DNA of 35,064 bases from an uncultured Pelagibacteraceae bacterium (GTDB lineage Bacteria; Pseudomonadota; Alphaproteobacteria; Pelagibacterales; Pelagibacteraceae): positions 1 through 35,064 of the forward strand of contig CACOWO010000009.1 of the NCBI GenBank assembly GCA_902630925.1. The letters run 5' to 3'. Positions 16,868 through 24,751 of this stretch are shown here, piece by piece. The notes beneath the pieces are model-generated. The model did no database searches and was not told the DNA's origin. It saw nothing but the letters and a program-made list of their open reading frames with translations. Numbering within the stretch: position 1 is the stretch's first letter; each line of letters begins with the position of its first letter. Both the position numbers and the translations under genes were made by a program.

Positions 16868-17676
16868 TTTTTTTGTATAAGTTTTAAAAGTTTTTCTTTA
16901 TTATTTGTTCTAAAGAGGTTGTCATAATAAATAACTTGTTTAGGATACTCACCCATATACTTATCATTCCATCTACTAATCCAACTATGATATATTCCAA
17001 ATTTATTGTAGTGTTCCCCACCAAAACTAGTTCTTCCTTCGAATACATTATAAAGTGTGTCTTCTACATACATTTTCATAAATCCTTTTTTGGGGTCTTT
17101 AGACATTTTTGTATGAAATAAAATTGTTGTCCATTTTCCTCTCATGTCTTTAATCCTAAGTCTTTTGTGTACAACTCCTGCTGAGTCCATGCCATTTACT
17201 GGGTAGTATCTTGGTGATAATACGCCATACTTTGGTCTTAACATTAACCTTGGTCCTTCTCCCCTCTCATAGATTTGAAAAAAGGAAGTGCTTACTGGTT
17301 CTACACTTTTAAAATCATATGGAATAAAAATACTAACCGAGTGCCACTTCTCACCTCTAAATTTTTCTGACGTATAATATTCACTTCTTGCTCTATCACC
17401 GCCTCCATGCCCAACCACGGCATCTCTTCCATTGTTTTTACAATCGGAGTAGTCACCTTCTTCATCTCTTCCGCAGTCTTTAGGTAACAATGTGATCTTC
17501 CAAGCTTTTTTACCTAATGCTGGAGAGGTAACTGTTTCTCTATAATTAGAAAGTTCTTTACCAACATGAACACTCTTTTCCCATGATAAATTAGTTATTT
17601 CTTTTGCGATAACAGTTGGATTTGATAAAATTAAAACTAATATACTATTTCTTATACTTTTTAAAATTTTCAACAT
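16864..17676 (-). CDS. Secreted polysaccharide lyase-like protein (heparin lyase I-like fold)
   Basis: About 270 residues with a plausible N-terminal signal peptide (residues 1-24, hydrophobic ILVLIL). The body resembles the Polysacc_lyase family (PF14099-like): GGDRARSEYY, then GEKWHSVSIFIPYDF, FFQIYERGEGPRLMLRPKYG and a late GIYHSWISRW segment, suggesting a jelly-roll beta sandwich that acts on an anionic glycan outside the cytoplasm. The ATG at 17676 follows AAGGGA closely; an alternative ATG at 17688 adds four residues. Either way the start lies inside the end of the gamma-carbonic anhydrase-like gene, implying coupling. Catalytic activity is not proven by the motifs. Confidence 0.65.
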   Translation of the reverse strand: MLKILKSIRNSILVLILSNPTVIAKEITNLSWEKSVHVGKELSNYRETVTSPALGKKAWKITLLPKDCGRDEEGDYSDCKNNGRDAVVGHGGGDRARSEYYTSEKFRGEKWHSVSIFIPYDFKSVEPVSTSFFQIYERGEGPRLMLRPKYGVLSPRYYPVNGMDSAGVVHKRLRIKDMRGKWTTILFHTKMSKDPKKGFMKMYVEDTLYNVFEGRTSFGGEHYNKFGIYHSWISRWNDKYMGEYPKQVIYYDNLFRTNNKEKLLKLIQKN

Positions 17677-18148
17677 AGTCCCTTGCATTTTCTTTTATGT
17701 GTTCTATTTCTTCATCAGTAACTTGTCTGACTACTTTACCGGGACTACCAAGAACCAATGATCTTTCGGGTATAACTTTATTTTCTGTGACAAGTGCATT
17801 AGCGCCGATGATACAGTTTTTTCCAATCTTTGTTTTATTTAATATTGTTGAGCCAATTCCAATTAAACAATCATCAGCAATTTCACAGCCATGAAGCATA
17901 ACCATATGTCCGATGGTAACTCCTTTTCCAACTATAGTTGGGCAACCGGGATCGGTATGAATAACACTTCCGTCTTGAACGTTTGAGTTCTCTCCAATAA
18001 AAATTGGTTCGAGGTCACCTCTTAAAGTTGTATTAAACCAAATATTTGAATTTTTTTTAAGTTCTACTCTTCCAATAATTACTGCGTTTGAAGCAACCCA
18101 GCTACCAGGATCTATTTTTGGGGTATGTCCTTCAAAATCATAAATCAT
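17645..18148 (-). CDS. Gamma-carbonic anhydrase family protein (left-handed beta-helix)
   Basis: A 167-residue hexapeptide-repeat protein of the YrdA/PaaY/CaiE group. Repeating isoleucine/valine hexads run from about residue 17 to 125. Zinc-ligand histidines are His64, His81 and His86, in the gamma-carbonic anhydrase arrangement. Family members bind metal; some have carbonic anhydrase or thioesterase activity and many are uncharacterised. Its end overlaps the secreted lyase-like gene, and its start faces the thioredoxin-fold gene across 42 bp. Confidence 0.85.
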   Translation of the reverse strand: MIYDFEGHTPKIDPGSWVASNAVIIGRVELKKNSNIWFNTTLRGDLEPIFIGENSNVQDGSVIHTDPGCPTIVGKGVTIGHMVMLHGCEIADDCLIGIGSTILNKTKIGKNCIIGANALVTENKVIPERSLVLGSPGKVVRQVTDEEIEHIKENARDYVENFKKYKK

Positions 18149-18190
18149 AAAAATGCTGTAATGTAATAATAATTTTATTTATAATACATT

Positions 18191-18748
18191 ATGGCGTTAA
18201 CTAAAACCCCAGTTTGTGATTTTGGAAAAAAAGCTGAGGATTTCAAACTAAAATCAATTAACAATAAAGTTATCACTTTAAACGATATTAGGGGTGAAAA
18301 AGCTACCTTGATAATGTTTATTTGTAATCATTGTCCTTACGTAAAAGCAATTATAAAAGATTTAACTAAAGATTGTAATGAACTCAAAAAAGATGGGATT
18401 AATTCTGTAGCAATCATGTCAAATGATACTAAAAATTATCCTGAGGACTCATTCGAAAATATGATCGATTTTGCCGAAAATAATAATTTTGGTGAAATAG
18501 ACTATCTGTTTGATGAAACACAAGAAATTGCAAAAAAATATGGTGCAGTATGTACGCCTGACTTTTTTGGGTACAATAAAGATTTATCACTTCAATACAG
18601 AGGAAGATTTAGAGAGTTAAAAGATTTAAAACCAATGAATAATGGTGACAGTGATTTAAAAATAGCTATGAAAAAGGTTGCGCAAACTCAGAAAGGTCCT
18701 GATGAACAAATTCCAAGTATGGGCTGTAACATAAAGTGGTTTAATTAA
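18191..18748 (+). CDS. Thioredoxin-fold (AhpC/TSA-like) redox protein
   Basis: A 185-residue thioredoxin-like protein with the redox motif Cys45-Asn-His-Cys48 in MFICNHCPY, and a conserved C-terminal PSMGCNIKW. It belongs to the PRX-like group of small cytoplasmic thioredoxin-family proteins (no signal peptide), probably a thiol-disulfide or peroxide-linked reductase of unknown partner. The cis-proline region CTPDFF is present. The stop codon TAA shares one base with the start of the glycosyltransferase downstream (TAATG). Confidence 0.85.
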   Translation: MALTKTPVCDFGKKAEDFKLKSINNKVITLNDIRGEKATLIMFICNHCPYVKAIIKDLTKDCNELKKDGINSVAIMSNDTKNYPEDSFENMIDFAENNNFGEIDYLFDETQEIAKKYGAVCTPDFFGYNKDLSLQYRGRFRELKDLKPMNNGDSDLKIAMKKVAQTQKGPDEQIPSMGCNIKWFN

Positions 18749-19833
18749 TGTTTTTAATTTCAACACGAAATTTTCCTCCTGAGCTAGGTGGAATGCAAAA
18801 CCTAATGGAAGGACTATCCAACGCATTACTAAATCATGGTCCTGTAAAAGTTTTTGCAGAAGCCCATAATGAGTCAGAAGAATATGATCAAATTTCAAAT
18901 CTTAATATAGAAAGAGTTTCTGGTTTAAAGATTTTTCGTAAATATAGAAAGGCTAACCTTGTCAAAGAATTTTTATCATCAAATGAAATTAGAGCGTGTT
19001 TTTTTGATCATTGGAAAAGTATTGAGAATATAGAAAAAAATATTTTAGAGAAAACTAAATCTTTTTGTTTGATTCACTCAAAAGAAATAAATCACCCTGT
19101 GGGATCATCTCTTAATAAGAGGGTTTTAGATGCTTTAGCAAAAGCAGACTTTGTAATAGCTAACTCGAAATTTACAAAAGAGTTTGCAATGAAGTTAGGT
19201 GTTAAAAATGTTACTGTAATCAATCCAGGTTGCAATTACCCTATTACAATAGATGAGGAGGCAAAAGAATTTGCAAAAAAAATATATGAAAATTCTTCAC
19301 CAAAGTTAATTACTATTTCAAGATTAGATGCAAGAAAAAGTCATCAAAACGTTATGATGACTGTGAAAAATCTTTTACCTAAATTCCCAAGTTTAAAATA
19401 TGTTTCAGTAGGAGATGGTGATGAAAGAAAAAATCTTTTAAACCTTAGAAAAGAACTCGGCTTAGAAAGTAATGTTGAATTAATCTTTAAATCTACAGAA
19501 CAAGAAAAAGTAGCTCTTTTAGAACAATCAGATGTATTTGTAATGCCCTCTGTAATTTATAAAAAATCTGTTGAGGGTTTTGGTATTACTTATATTGAGG
19601 CTGCATCTTACGGTAAACCATCAATCGGTGGAATATATGGAGGTGAAGGAGATGCAATTAAAAGTGGACAAACTGGTTATCTATGTAATGGAAATGATTT
19701 AAATGCAATTTACGATACTTTGTTAAAAACTCTAGTTAACGATCAGCATTTAGAGCTAGGAGCTAATGCTTTAAAATTTTCAAAAGATTTTAGTTGGGAA
19801 AAAATAGTAAAAAAATATATTAGTCTAATTTAG
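18748..19833 (+). CDS. Glycosyltransferase family 4
   Basis: GT-B fold sugar transferase, 361 residues, cytoplasmic or peripheral at the inner membrane. The N-terminal FPPELGGMQNLMEGL glycine-rich acceptor loop and the C-terminal EGFGITYIEAASYGKP (the EX7E donor-binding motif) are typical of GT4 enzymes such as PimB-like mannosyltransferases. Donor and acceptor are unknown. It starts within the stop of the thioredoxin-like gene and overlaps the convergent GT9 gene by 14 bp. Confidence 0.9.
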   Translation: MFLISTRNFPPELGGMQNLMEGLSNALLNHGPVKVFAEAHNESEEYDQISNLNIERVSGLKIFRKYRKANLVKEFLSSNEIRACFFDHWKSIENIEKNILEKTKSFCLIHSKEINHPVGSSLNKRVLDALAKADFVIANSKFTKEFAMKLGVKNVTVINPGCNYPITIDEEAKEFAKKIYENSSPKLITISRLDARKSHQNVMMTVKNLLPKFPSLKYVSVGDGDERKNLLNLRKELGLESNVELIFKSTEQEKVALLEQSDVFVMPSVIYKKSVEGFGITYIEAASYGKPSIGGIYGGEGDAIKSGQTGYLCNGNDLNAIYDTLLKTLVNDQHLELGANALKFSKDFSWEKIVKKYISLI

Positions 19834-20752
19834 CTTTCGCTTCCTTTAGAACAGAATTGACATCTAAATCATTTAAATTTTCCACTGAAATAGCTTTAAA
19901 ATTAAAGTTTTCGATACTCACTTTTTTTGCTGATGTATGACTTCCGAATAAAACTAACCCCTTTTTATCTAGATGTGAAGCTATATGTGCTGGGCCTGTA
20001 TCGTTTGCGATAATAAGTTTTGCACTGTTTATTAAAGATACTAAAGTTTTTAGTGTTACATGTTCATTATTCTCTAAAACAACTTTAGCATTTAATTTAT
20101 TGGCTTCTTCAATTTCTTTTGGACCTGGAGCAAGAAGCACTGAGTACTTATTTTTAAATTCTTGTTTTAATTTTTGAACAAGCTCTTTGTAGTAAGGCCA
20201 TTTTTTATTTTTAAGCTTTGGGGAGCAGAAAGGAAATAAAAGAATATATTCTCTATTTGTATATTTTTTAACTAAATGAGAAGTATTTTCAACTGCCCAG
20301 CTTAAATCAATATTTTTAGTAAACTGGGTTTCTAATCCACTTTTTTTAAGTTGAATTTCCATTCTGTCTAAGACAGGATCTTTGTCAAAATCCTTTTTTT
20401 TCTGACCTGGTTCTAAGGCTGTTTCCGTTGAAGACCATTCAACATTCTTAATTATAAATCTTTTGTAAAACTTAGTTCGACTAGAGTTTTGTAAATCAAA
20501 TACTTTTGAAAAATCATATTTAGCTAAAGTTTTTTTTAAACTATTTAAATAAAATAAATTCCATCTAGGTAGTCTTTTATCAATTATTACCCCATCCAAA
20601 TATGGACATTCAGACATAAAAATTGAATAAGGTTGGGTTGTTAGTAAAAAAACTTTTCTATTTGAATAAAAGTTTTTTATATCTTTTATTGCACCATTAG
20701 CTTGGATTAAATCCCCTAATGAACCATGTTTAATAATCAATATATTTGACAT
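19820..20752 (-). CDS. Glycosyltransferase family 9 (heptosyltransferase-like)
   Basis: 310 residues with the GT9 N-terminal MSNILIIKHGSLGDLIQA and the diagnostic ANDTGPAHIASHL near residue 250. WaaF/WaaC-type enzymes add heptose to the lipopolysaccharide core. Because many SAR11-like genomes carry reduced LPS sets, the actual donor may be a different sugar. It is divergent from the DUF6165 gene (46-bp gap). Confidence 0.88.
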   Translation of the reverse strand: MSNILIIKHGSLGDLIQANGAIKDIKNFYSNRKVFLLTTQPYSIFMSECPYLDGVIIDKRLPRWNLFYLNSLKKTLAKYDFSKVFDLQNSSRTKFYKRFIIKNVEWSSTETALEPGQKKKDFDKDPVLDRMEIQLKKSGLETQFTKNIDLSWAVENTSHLVKKYTNREYILLFPFCSPKLKNKKWPYYKELVQKLKQEFKNKYSVLLAPGPKEIEEANKLNAKVVLENNEHVTLKTLVSLINSAKLIIANDTGPAHIASHLDKKGLVLFGSHTSAKKVSIENFNFKAISVENLNDLDVNSVLKEAKAKLD

Positions 20753-20798
20753 TATTAATTCCGAGTATATTTAAAGAGTGATATAGTCAAATATTAAT

Positions 20799-21194
20799 AT
20801 GAGTAATAAAATGGACAAAATATTGGCAGAAATTTCTGCTGGAGAATTATTTGATAAAATAACAATTTTAGAAATAAAAAAGTCTAAAATATCTAATAAA
20901 GAGAAGTTAAATGATATTAATAAAGAACTTTTATCGTTAAAAGAAGCAGTCAATAAATATATTCCAAACCAATCCAGAATCTCAAAATACGTCAATGAAT
21001 TAAAAAATATAAATCTTAAACTATGGGATATTGAAGATGGTAAGAGAGCTGCAGAAAAAAATAAAGATTTTGGTGAAAAATTTATTGAGCTCGCTAGAAA
21101 TGTTTATAAATTTAATGACGAACGAGCAAAAATTAAATTAGCGATTAACACTTCACTCGGCTCAAATATTAAAGAAGTTAAATCCTACGAATAA
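20799..21194 (+). CDS. DUF6165-like protein
   Basis: 131 residues, charged and predicted mostly alpha-helical (coiled-coil-like, Lys/Glu-rich). The opening ISAGELFDKITILEIKKSKI is the hallmark of the DUF6165 family as I recall it; members are often found next to glycosyltransferase family 9 genes in polysaccharide loci, as here. Function is unknown. The start could be ATG at 20799 or at 20811; no ribosome site decides. Its stop is 1 bp from the convergent amidase gene. Confidence 0.7.
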   Translation: MSNKMDKILAEISAGELFDKITILEIKKSKISNKEKLNDINKELLSLKEAVNKYIPNQSRISKYVNELKNINLKLWDIEDGKRAAEKNKDFGEKFIELARNVYKFNDERAKIKLAINTSLGSNIKEVKSYE

Positions 21195-21195
21195 A

Positions 21196-21993
21196 TTAGT
21201 CTGATTTTAAGCTAGGAATCATTGATCTTAATTTTTTTGGAAGCTTTGGATCAATTAAAACAGTTATAACTCCTTCAGATTTTTTAAGTTCCTTTAATAT
21301 TTTTCCATCGGGAGAAATTATCATAGTGTGACCAAAAGTTTTTCTACCATTGTAATGAGTGCCTCCTTGAGCTGGAGCAAAAATATAACAAAAATTTTCT
21401 ATTGCTCTTGCTTTTAATAAAGAATGCCAATGTCTTTTTCCAGTTGTCTCTGTAAAGGCTGAGGGAATGGAGATATAATCACATCCAGCTTTTGATAGTT
21501 TTCTGTACATGTTGGGAAACCTTAAATCATAACAAATAGATAAACCAAGTTTTCCCCACGGCAAATTAGAACACTTTATCTTTTTTCCAGCATTAAAAGT
21601 TTTTGACTCAAAGTACTTTTCTCTCTTACTAAGAATAACATCGTACATATGAATTTTATCGTAATAAGTTTTAATCTTTCCGTTTTTATCTACAAGCACA
21701 GATCTATTAACTAATTTGTTTTTTGTAACTTTAATAATTAATGAGCCAATTAAAATCCATTTTTTATATTTTTTTGCTAATTTCTTTATTTTATTTAGAT
21801 AAATATCATCTTTCATTGATTTACAAATTTTAAGTAACTTTTGTTTTTCTAATGAAAATAAAGAAGATATCTCTGGTGTTAATATAAAATCAGATTTTTG
21901 TTTTACAGCTTTAGAAATAAGCTTTTCAGTTTTTTTTAAATTATATAAAATATTATTATTTGATTTAAGTTGAATACAAGAAACACGAAACAT
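21196..21993 (-). CDS. Nitrilase-family amidase (omega-amidase / Nit1-like)
   Basis: Carbon-nitrogen hydrolase of 265 residues with the catalytic triad Glu41, Lys113 and Cys154 (ICYDLRFP). The C-terminal FGHTMIISPDGKIL and MIPSL match the Nit1/Nit2 branch, which hydrolyses deaminated glutathione or alpha-ketoglutaramate. In Bacillus a related enzyme (MtnU) sits among the methionine salvage genes, where it would remove ketoglutaramate made by a glutamine transaminase. N-carbamoylputrescine amidase, a polyamine enzyme, is an alternative from the same superfamily. The ATG at 21993 shares a base with the TGA of the speD-speE gene (ATG/TGA overlap), so it is the last gene of the operon. Confidence 0.85.
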   Translation of the reverse strand: MFRVSCIQLKSNNNILYNLKKTEKLISKAVKQKSDFILTPEISSLFSLEKQKLLKICKSMKDDIYLNKIKKLAKKYKKWILIGSLIIKVTKNKLVNRSVLVDKNGKIKTYYDKIHMYDVILSKREKYFESKTFNAGKKIKCSNLPWGKLGLSICYDLRFPNMYRKLSKAGCDYISIPSAFTETTGKRHWHSLLKARAIENFCYIFAPAQGGTHYNGRKTFGHTMIISPDGKILKELKKSEGVITVLIDPKLPKKLRSMIPSLKSD

Positions 21994-23033
21994 CACTTCA
22001 TTATAGATGAAGCAAAATTCCAGTTACAGTCAAAACTTGGGACGTAAGCACCTGATAATTTAACGTTTCCGAAGCTTTTTGATAAAACTTTACACCAGTT
22101 ATCTACTTGTTTTGGTTTTTTATCATAGCTTCCAACCTGCGCAGTAATTACCCCGCCCTTTTTAAGAATTCTTTTTAAGCCTTTCATATTTTTTTTTGCT
22201 AGATCTATACAATATTGATCATCATTTAAATCAACAAAAATTTTATCATATTTAGAGTCTTCAATTTCTTTTATACTTTTAAAAGCATCTCCCCAGAAAG
22301 TTTTTATTTTGTTGCTCTTTTTTACTTTAGAGCAAACCTTAGGTAAATGACGATAACAAGCGTCAACTATTTCTGGATCAAGCTCGAACCAATCGATATA
22401 ATTTGAATTATTTTCTAAACAAGCGCGCGCTACACCGCCGTCCCCTCCTCCAATTATAGCTACATTATTATTTTTTTTACTTAAATCATAACTAGATTTA
22501 AAAAAATTTGAGCTATAAATTTTTTCATCTTTTTCTGCTACTTGTATCTCATGATCAATAAATAAAGCATTCCCAAACTCTTCTATATCCATAACCTCAA
22601 CGAATTGACCAACTTTAGAAGTAAATTTTTCTAAAACATCTTTGACTACATAAAATTTTTTCTGACCTGGTGTACTATAAATATCATCATAAAGACCGAT
22701 ACTACTTCTATCAAAAGCATTCGTAACTACTCTTTTATGATCAATTTCATTTCTCAATATTTTTAAAGCAACTTTTGGATTTACTTTACCACAAGTAAAA
22801 AAATCAAAACTAATTACGCCTCTCTCTGGAAAAGTATGAAAGCTAAAATGACTCTCTGATAGTAGAGCTACTAATGTAAAACCTTGAGGCTCAAACTTAT
22901 GTGATGCTACATTTAATATTTCAACTTTTGCAGCTTTAGCAATTTTGTAAATTACTTTTTCATAAAATTCAGGTAAATAATCTTTTTTAACACCAAGAAA
23001 ATCAATGGTAATATGCTCACCAACTTTGATCAT
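21993..23033 (-). CDS. speDE: S-adenosylmethionine decarboxylase - spermidine synthase fusion
   Basis: A 346-residue bifunctional protein. Residues 1 to about 115 are a prokaryotic AdoMet decarboxylase (SpeD/SpeH): the self-cleavage site Glu60|Ser61 in LLSESHFSFHTFPE gives the pyruvoyl cofactor, with His66 and Cys81 (FFTCG) as processing and catalytic residues, offset by two from Thermotoga numbering. Residues about 140-346 are an aminopropyltransferase: GGGDGG at 195-200, Glu217, GDA at 248-250 and the gatekeeper Asp268-x-x-Asp271. Together they would make decarboxylated AdoMet and transfer its aminopropyl group to putrescine or another amine, releasing methylthioadenosine. The usual YHE motif is YSS (173-175) and the C-terminal PTYPSG-like loop is PSFDCNW, so acceptor choice may differ. 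It lies 6 bp after the aldolase gene. Confidence 0.92.
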   Translation of the reverse strand: MIKVGEHITIDFLGVKKDYLPEFYEKVIYKIAKAAKVEILNVASHKFEPQGFTLVALLSESHFSFHTFPERGVISFDFFTCGKVNPKVALKILRNEIDHKRVVTNAFDRSSIGLYDDIYSTPGQKKFYVVKDVLEKFTSKVGQFVEVMDIEEFGNALFIDHEIQVAEKDEKIYSSNFFKSSYDLSKKNNNVAIIGGGDGGVARACLENNSNYIDWFELDPEIVDACYRHLPKVCSKVKKSNKIKTFWGDAFKSIKEIEDSKYDKIFVDLNDDQYCIDLAKKNMKGLKRILKKGGVITAQVGSYDKKPKQVDNWCKVLSKSFGNVKLSGAYVPSFDCNWNFASSIMK

Positions 23034-23039
23034 TAAAAA

Positions 23040-23684
23040 CTATCCCTTTTTATAATTTTTAAATTTTCCTAAGACTATTTTCATTTCTTTTTTTGAAAGA
23101 ATCTTAGGTATTCCAATTCTTAGGGCATTTATATATTGATGGCAAATATTTTCGATCTCTTGAGCAAGCTCAAAAGTTTTTTTTAGATTTTCTCCAAACG
23201 CAACTTGTCCGTGATTAGCAATTAAGCATGCTGATCTATTTTTTAGAGCTTTGATTATATTTTTAGAAAGATTTTTAGTACCAAAAGTTGCATATTTACT
23301 GCATTTAATGTCTTCTCCACCCGCTACTGCAACCATGTAGTGAAATGCTGGTATACTTTTTTGATGAGTTGAAACGGCAGTTGCGCAAGTAGAATGTGCA
23401 TGAACGATTGCTTTTGCCTCTTTTTTATTCACATATATATCCTGATGAAACTTCCACTCTGAAGATGGCTTACCTTTTTTTTTATCGTAAACACCCTCAA
23501 GCGAAACAAAAACAATATCACCATTTTTAAGAGAAGCATATTCTCTTCCAGATGGAGTGATATAAAATCCGTCAACTCCTTTTTCTTTTGCTCTTATTGA
23601 AATATTTCCTGATCTTAAAGCAGACAAATTAGTGATATTTAATTTTTTGGAATATTTTATTACTTCAGCTTTAATTTTACTCAC
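23040..23684 (-). CDS. FucA-like class II aldolase, probable 5-methylthioribulose-1-phosphate aldolase (or MtnB dehydratase)
   Basis: 214 residues of the class II aldolase/adducin family. Catalytic Glu76 and zinc ligands His95, His97 and His158 match E. coli FucA (Glu73, His92, His94, His155) at a constant offset of three, as do Tyr116 and Phe134 (FucA Tyr113, Phe131). Segments PSSEWKFH, IPAFHYMVAVAGG and YATFGT also match FucA. No fucose genes are nearby. The upstream mtnP and mtnA would supply 5-methylthioribulose-1-phosphate, which Ald2-type aldolases of this family cleave to dihydroxyacetone phosphate and 2-methylthioacetaldehyde. An MtnB dehydratase role is the main alternative. The start is GTG, overlapping the mtnA stop (GTGA). 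Confidence 0.85.
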   Translation of the reverse strand: MSKIKAEVIKYSKKLNITNLSALRSGNISIRAKEKGVDGFYITPSGREYASLKNGDIVFVSLEGVYDKKKGKPSSEWKFHQDIYVNKKEAKAIVHAHSTCATAVSTHQKSIPAFHYMVAVAGGEDIKCSKYATFGTKNLSKNIIKALKNRSACLIANHGQVAFGENLKKTFELAQEIENICHQYINALRIGIPKILSKKEMKIVLGKFKNYKKG

Positions 23685-24751
23685 TTAAATAAACCTTTCA
23701 AACCCTTTTCTGATGCTTCACAAATTCCTTTTTCTGTGATTAACCCTGTCACTAATTTAGCAGGTGTAACGTCGAAGGCTAAGTTTAAAGACTTACTTTT
23801 TTGCGGGTAAATTCTTACTTTTTTAATAACATTATTTTCATCAATTCCCTCAACATGAGATAGTTCCTCTGAATTTCTTTCTTCTATGGGAATTTGTTTA
23901 TGGTCTTTAATACTCCAGTCTATAGTTGAACTGGGTAAGGCAACATAAAAAGGAACATTATTATCTTTTGCAGATAACGCCTTTAAATATGTTCCAATTT
24001 TGTTACACACATCACCATTGGATAAAGTTCTGTCAGTTCCAACAATACACATATCTACTTGTCCTCTTTGCATTAAAATACCACCTGCGTTATCAGTTAT
24101 TACAGTATTTGAAATTCCCTCCTCGTTTAATTCATAAGATGTTAAGTTAGCTCCTTGGTTTCTAGGTCTAGTTTCATCAACCCAAACATGAACTTTAATT
24201 CCTTTTTGATGAGCATGATAAATCGGTGAGGTGGCAGTTCCCCAATCTATTGTTGCCAACCATCCTGCATTGCAGTGAGTTAATATATTGACTGTACCTT
24301 TTTTTTTGTTAGAGATTTCCTCAATAATTTTAAGACCATTCAAACCAATATTTTTACAGAACCCTTCATCCTCGTCTTTTATAGACTTTGCTTCATCTAA
24401 AGCTATTTTTAAAATATCTTTCTCATTAATACCATTTAATTTTTTCATCATTCTATCAATAGCCCACTTTAGATTAATTGCAGTAGGTCTGGAGGCAATT
24501 AATTGTTCACTAGATTTTTTTAAAAAAGATAAATCATTATTCTCAATTATTGATAAAACCAAGCCATAGGCAGCTGTTGCGCCAATTAACGGAGCACCTC
24601 TTACCTCCATTGTTTTAATAGCATTAATTGCATCTTTTACTGTTTTTAAATCTTTAATTTTAAATTGATGGGGAAGTTTTGTTTGATCTATGATTTTTAC
24701 TAAATTATTTTCAAACCAAATTGTTTTGTAAGATTTCCCATCTATTTTCAT
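23681..24751 (-). CDS. mtnA: Methylthioribose-1-phosphate isomerase
   Basis: Converts 5-methylthioribose-1-phosphate to 5-methylthioribulose-1-phosphate. 356 residues from the ATG at 24751. This start is preferred because it overlaps the tautomerase stop (ATGA) and places the catalytic Cys160 (THCNAG) and Asp240 (VGTDR) at exactly the Bacillus subtilis MtnA positions; the in-frame extension to 24811 would add a basic, unrelated leader of 20 residues. VRGAPLIGATAAYG and DETRPRNQGANLT are further family motifs. Overlapping gene ends on both sides imply translational coupling. Confidence 0.96.
   Translation of the reverse strand: MKIDGKSYKTIWFENNLVKIIDQTKLPHQFKIKDLKTVKDAINAIKTMEVRGAPLIGATAAYGLVLSIIENNDLSFLKKSSEQLIASRPTAINLKWAIDRMMKKLNGINEKDILKIALDEAKSIKDEDEGFCKNIGLNGLKIIEEISNKKKGTVNILTHCNAGWLATIDWGTATSPIYHAHQKGIKVHVWVDETRPRNQGANLTSYELNEEGISNTVITDNAGGILMQRGQVDMCIVGTDRTLSNGDVCNKIGTYLKALSAKDNNVPFYVALPSSTIDWSIKDHKQIPIEERNSEELSHVEGIDENNVIKKVRIYPQKSKSLNLAFDVTPAKLVTGLITEKGICEASEKGLKGLFK

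Noticed and set aside
23040..23684. True L-fuculose-1-phosphate aldolase in a fucose pathway
   Set aside because: Although FucA-like, there is no fucose isomerase or kinase nearby and the gene is coupled to mtnA, so a methylthio-sugar substrate fits better.
24288..24569. Plus-strand ORF of 93 codons inside mtnA
   Set aside because: A shadow of a highly conserved isomerase gene; its hydrophobicity comes from reversing Lys/Asn codons.
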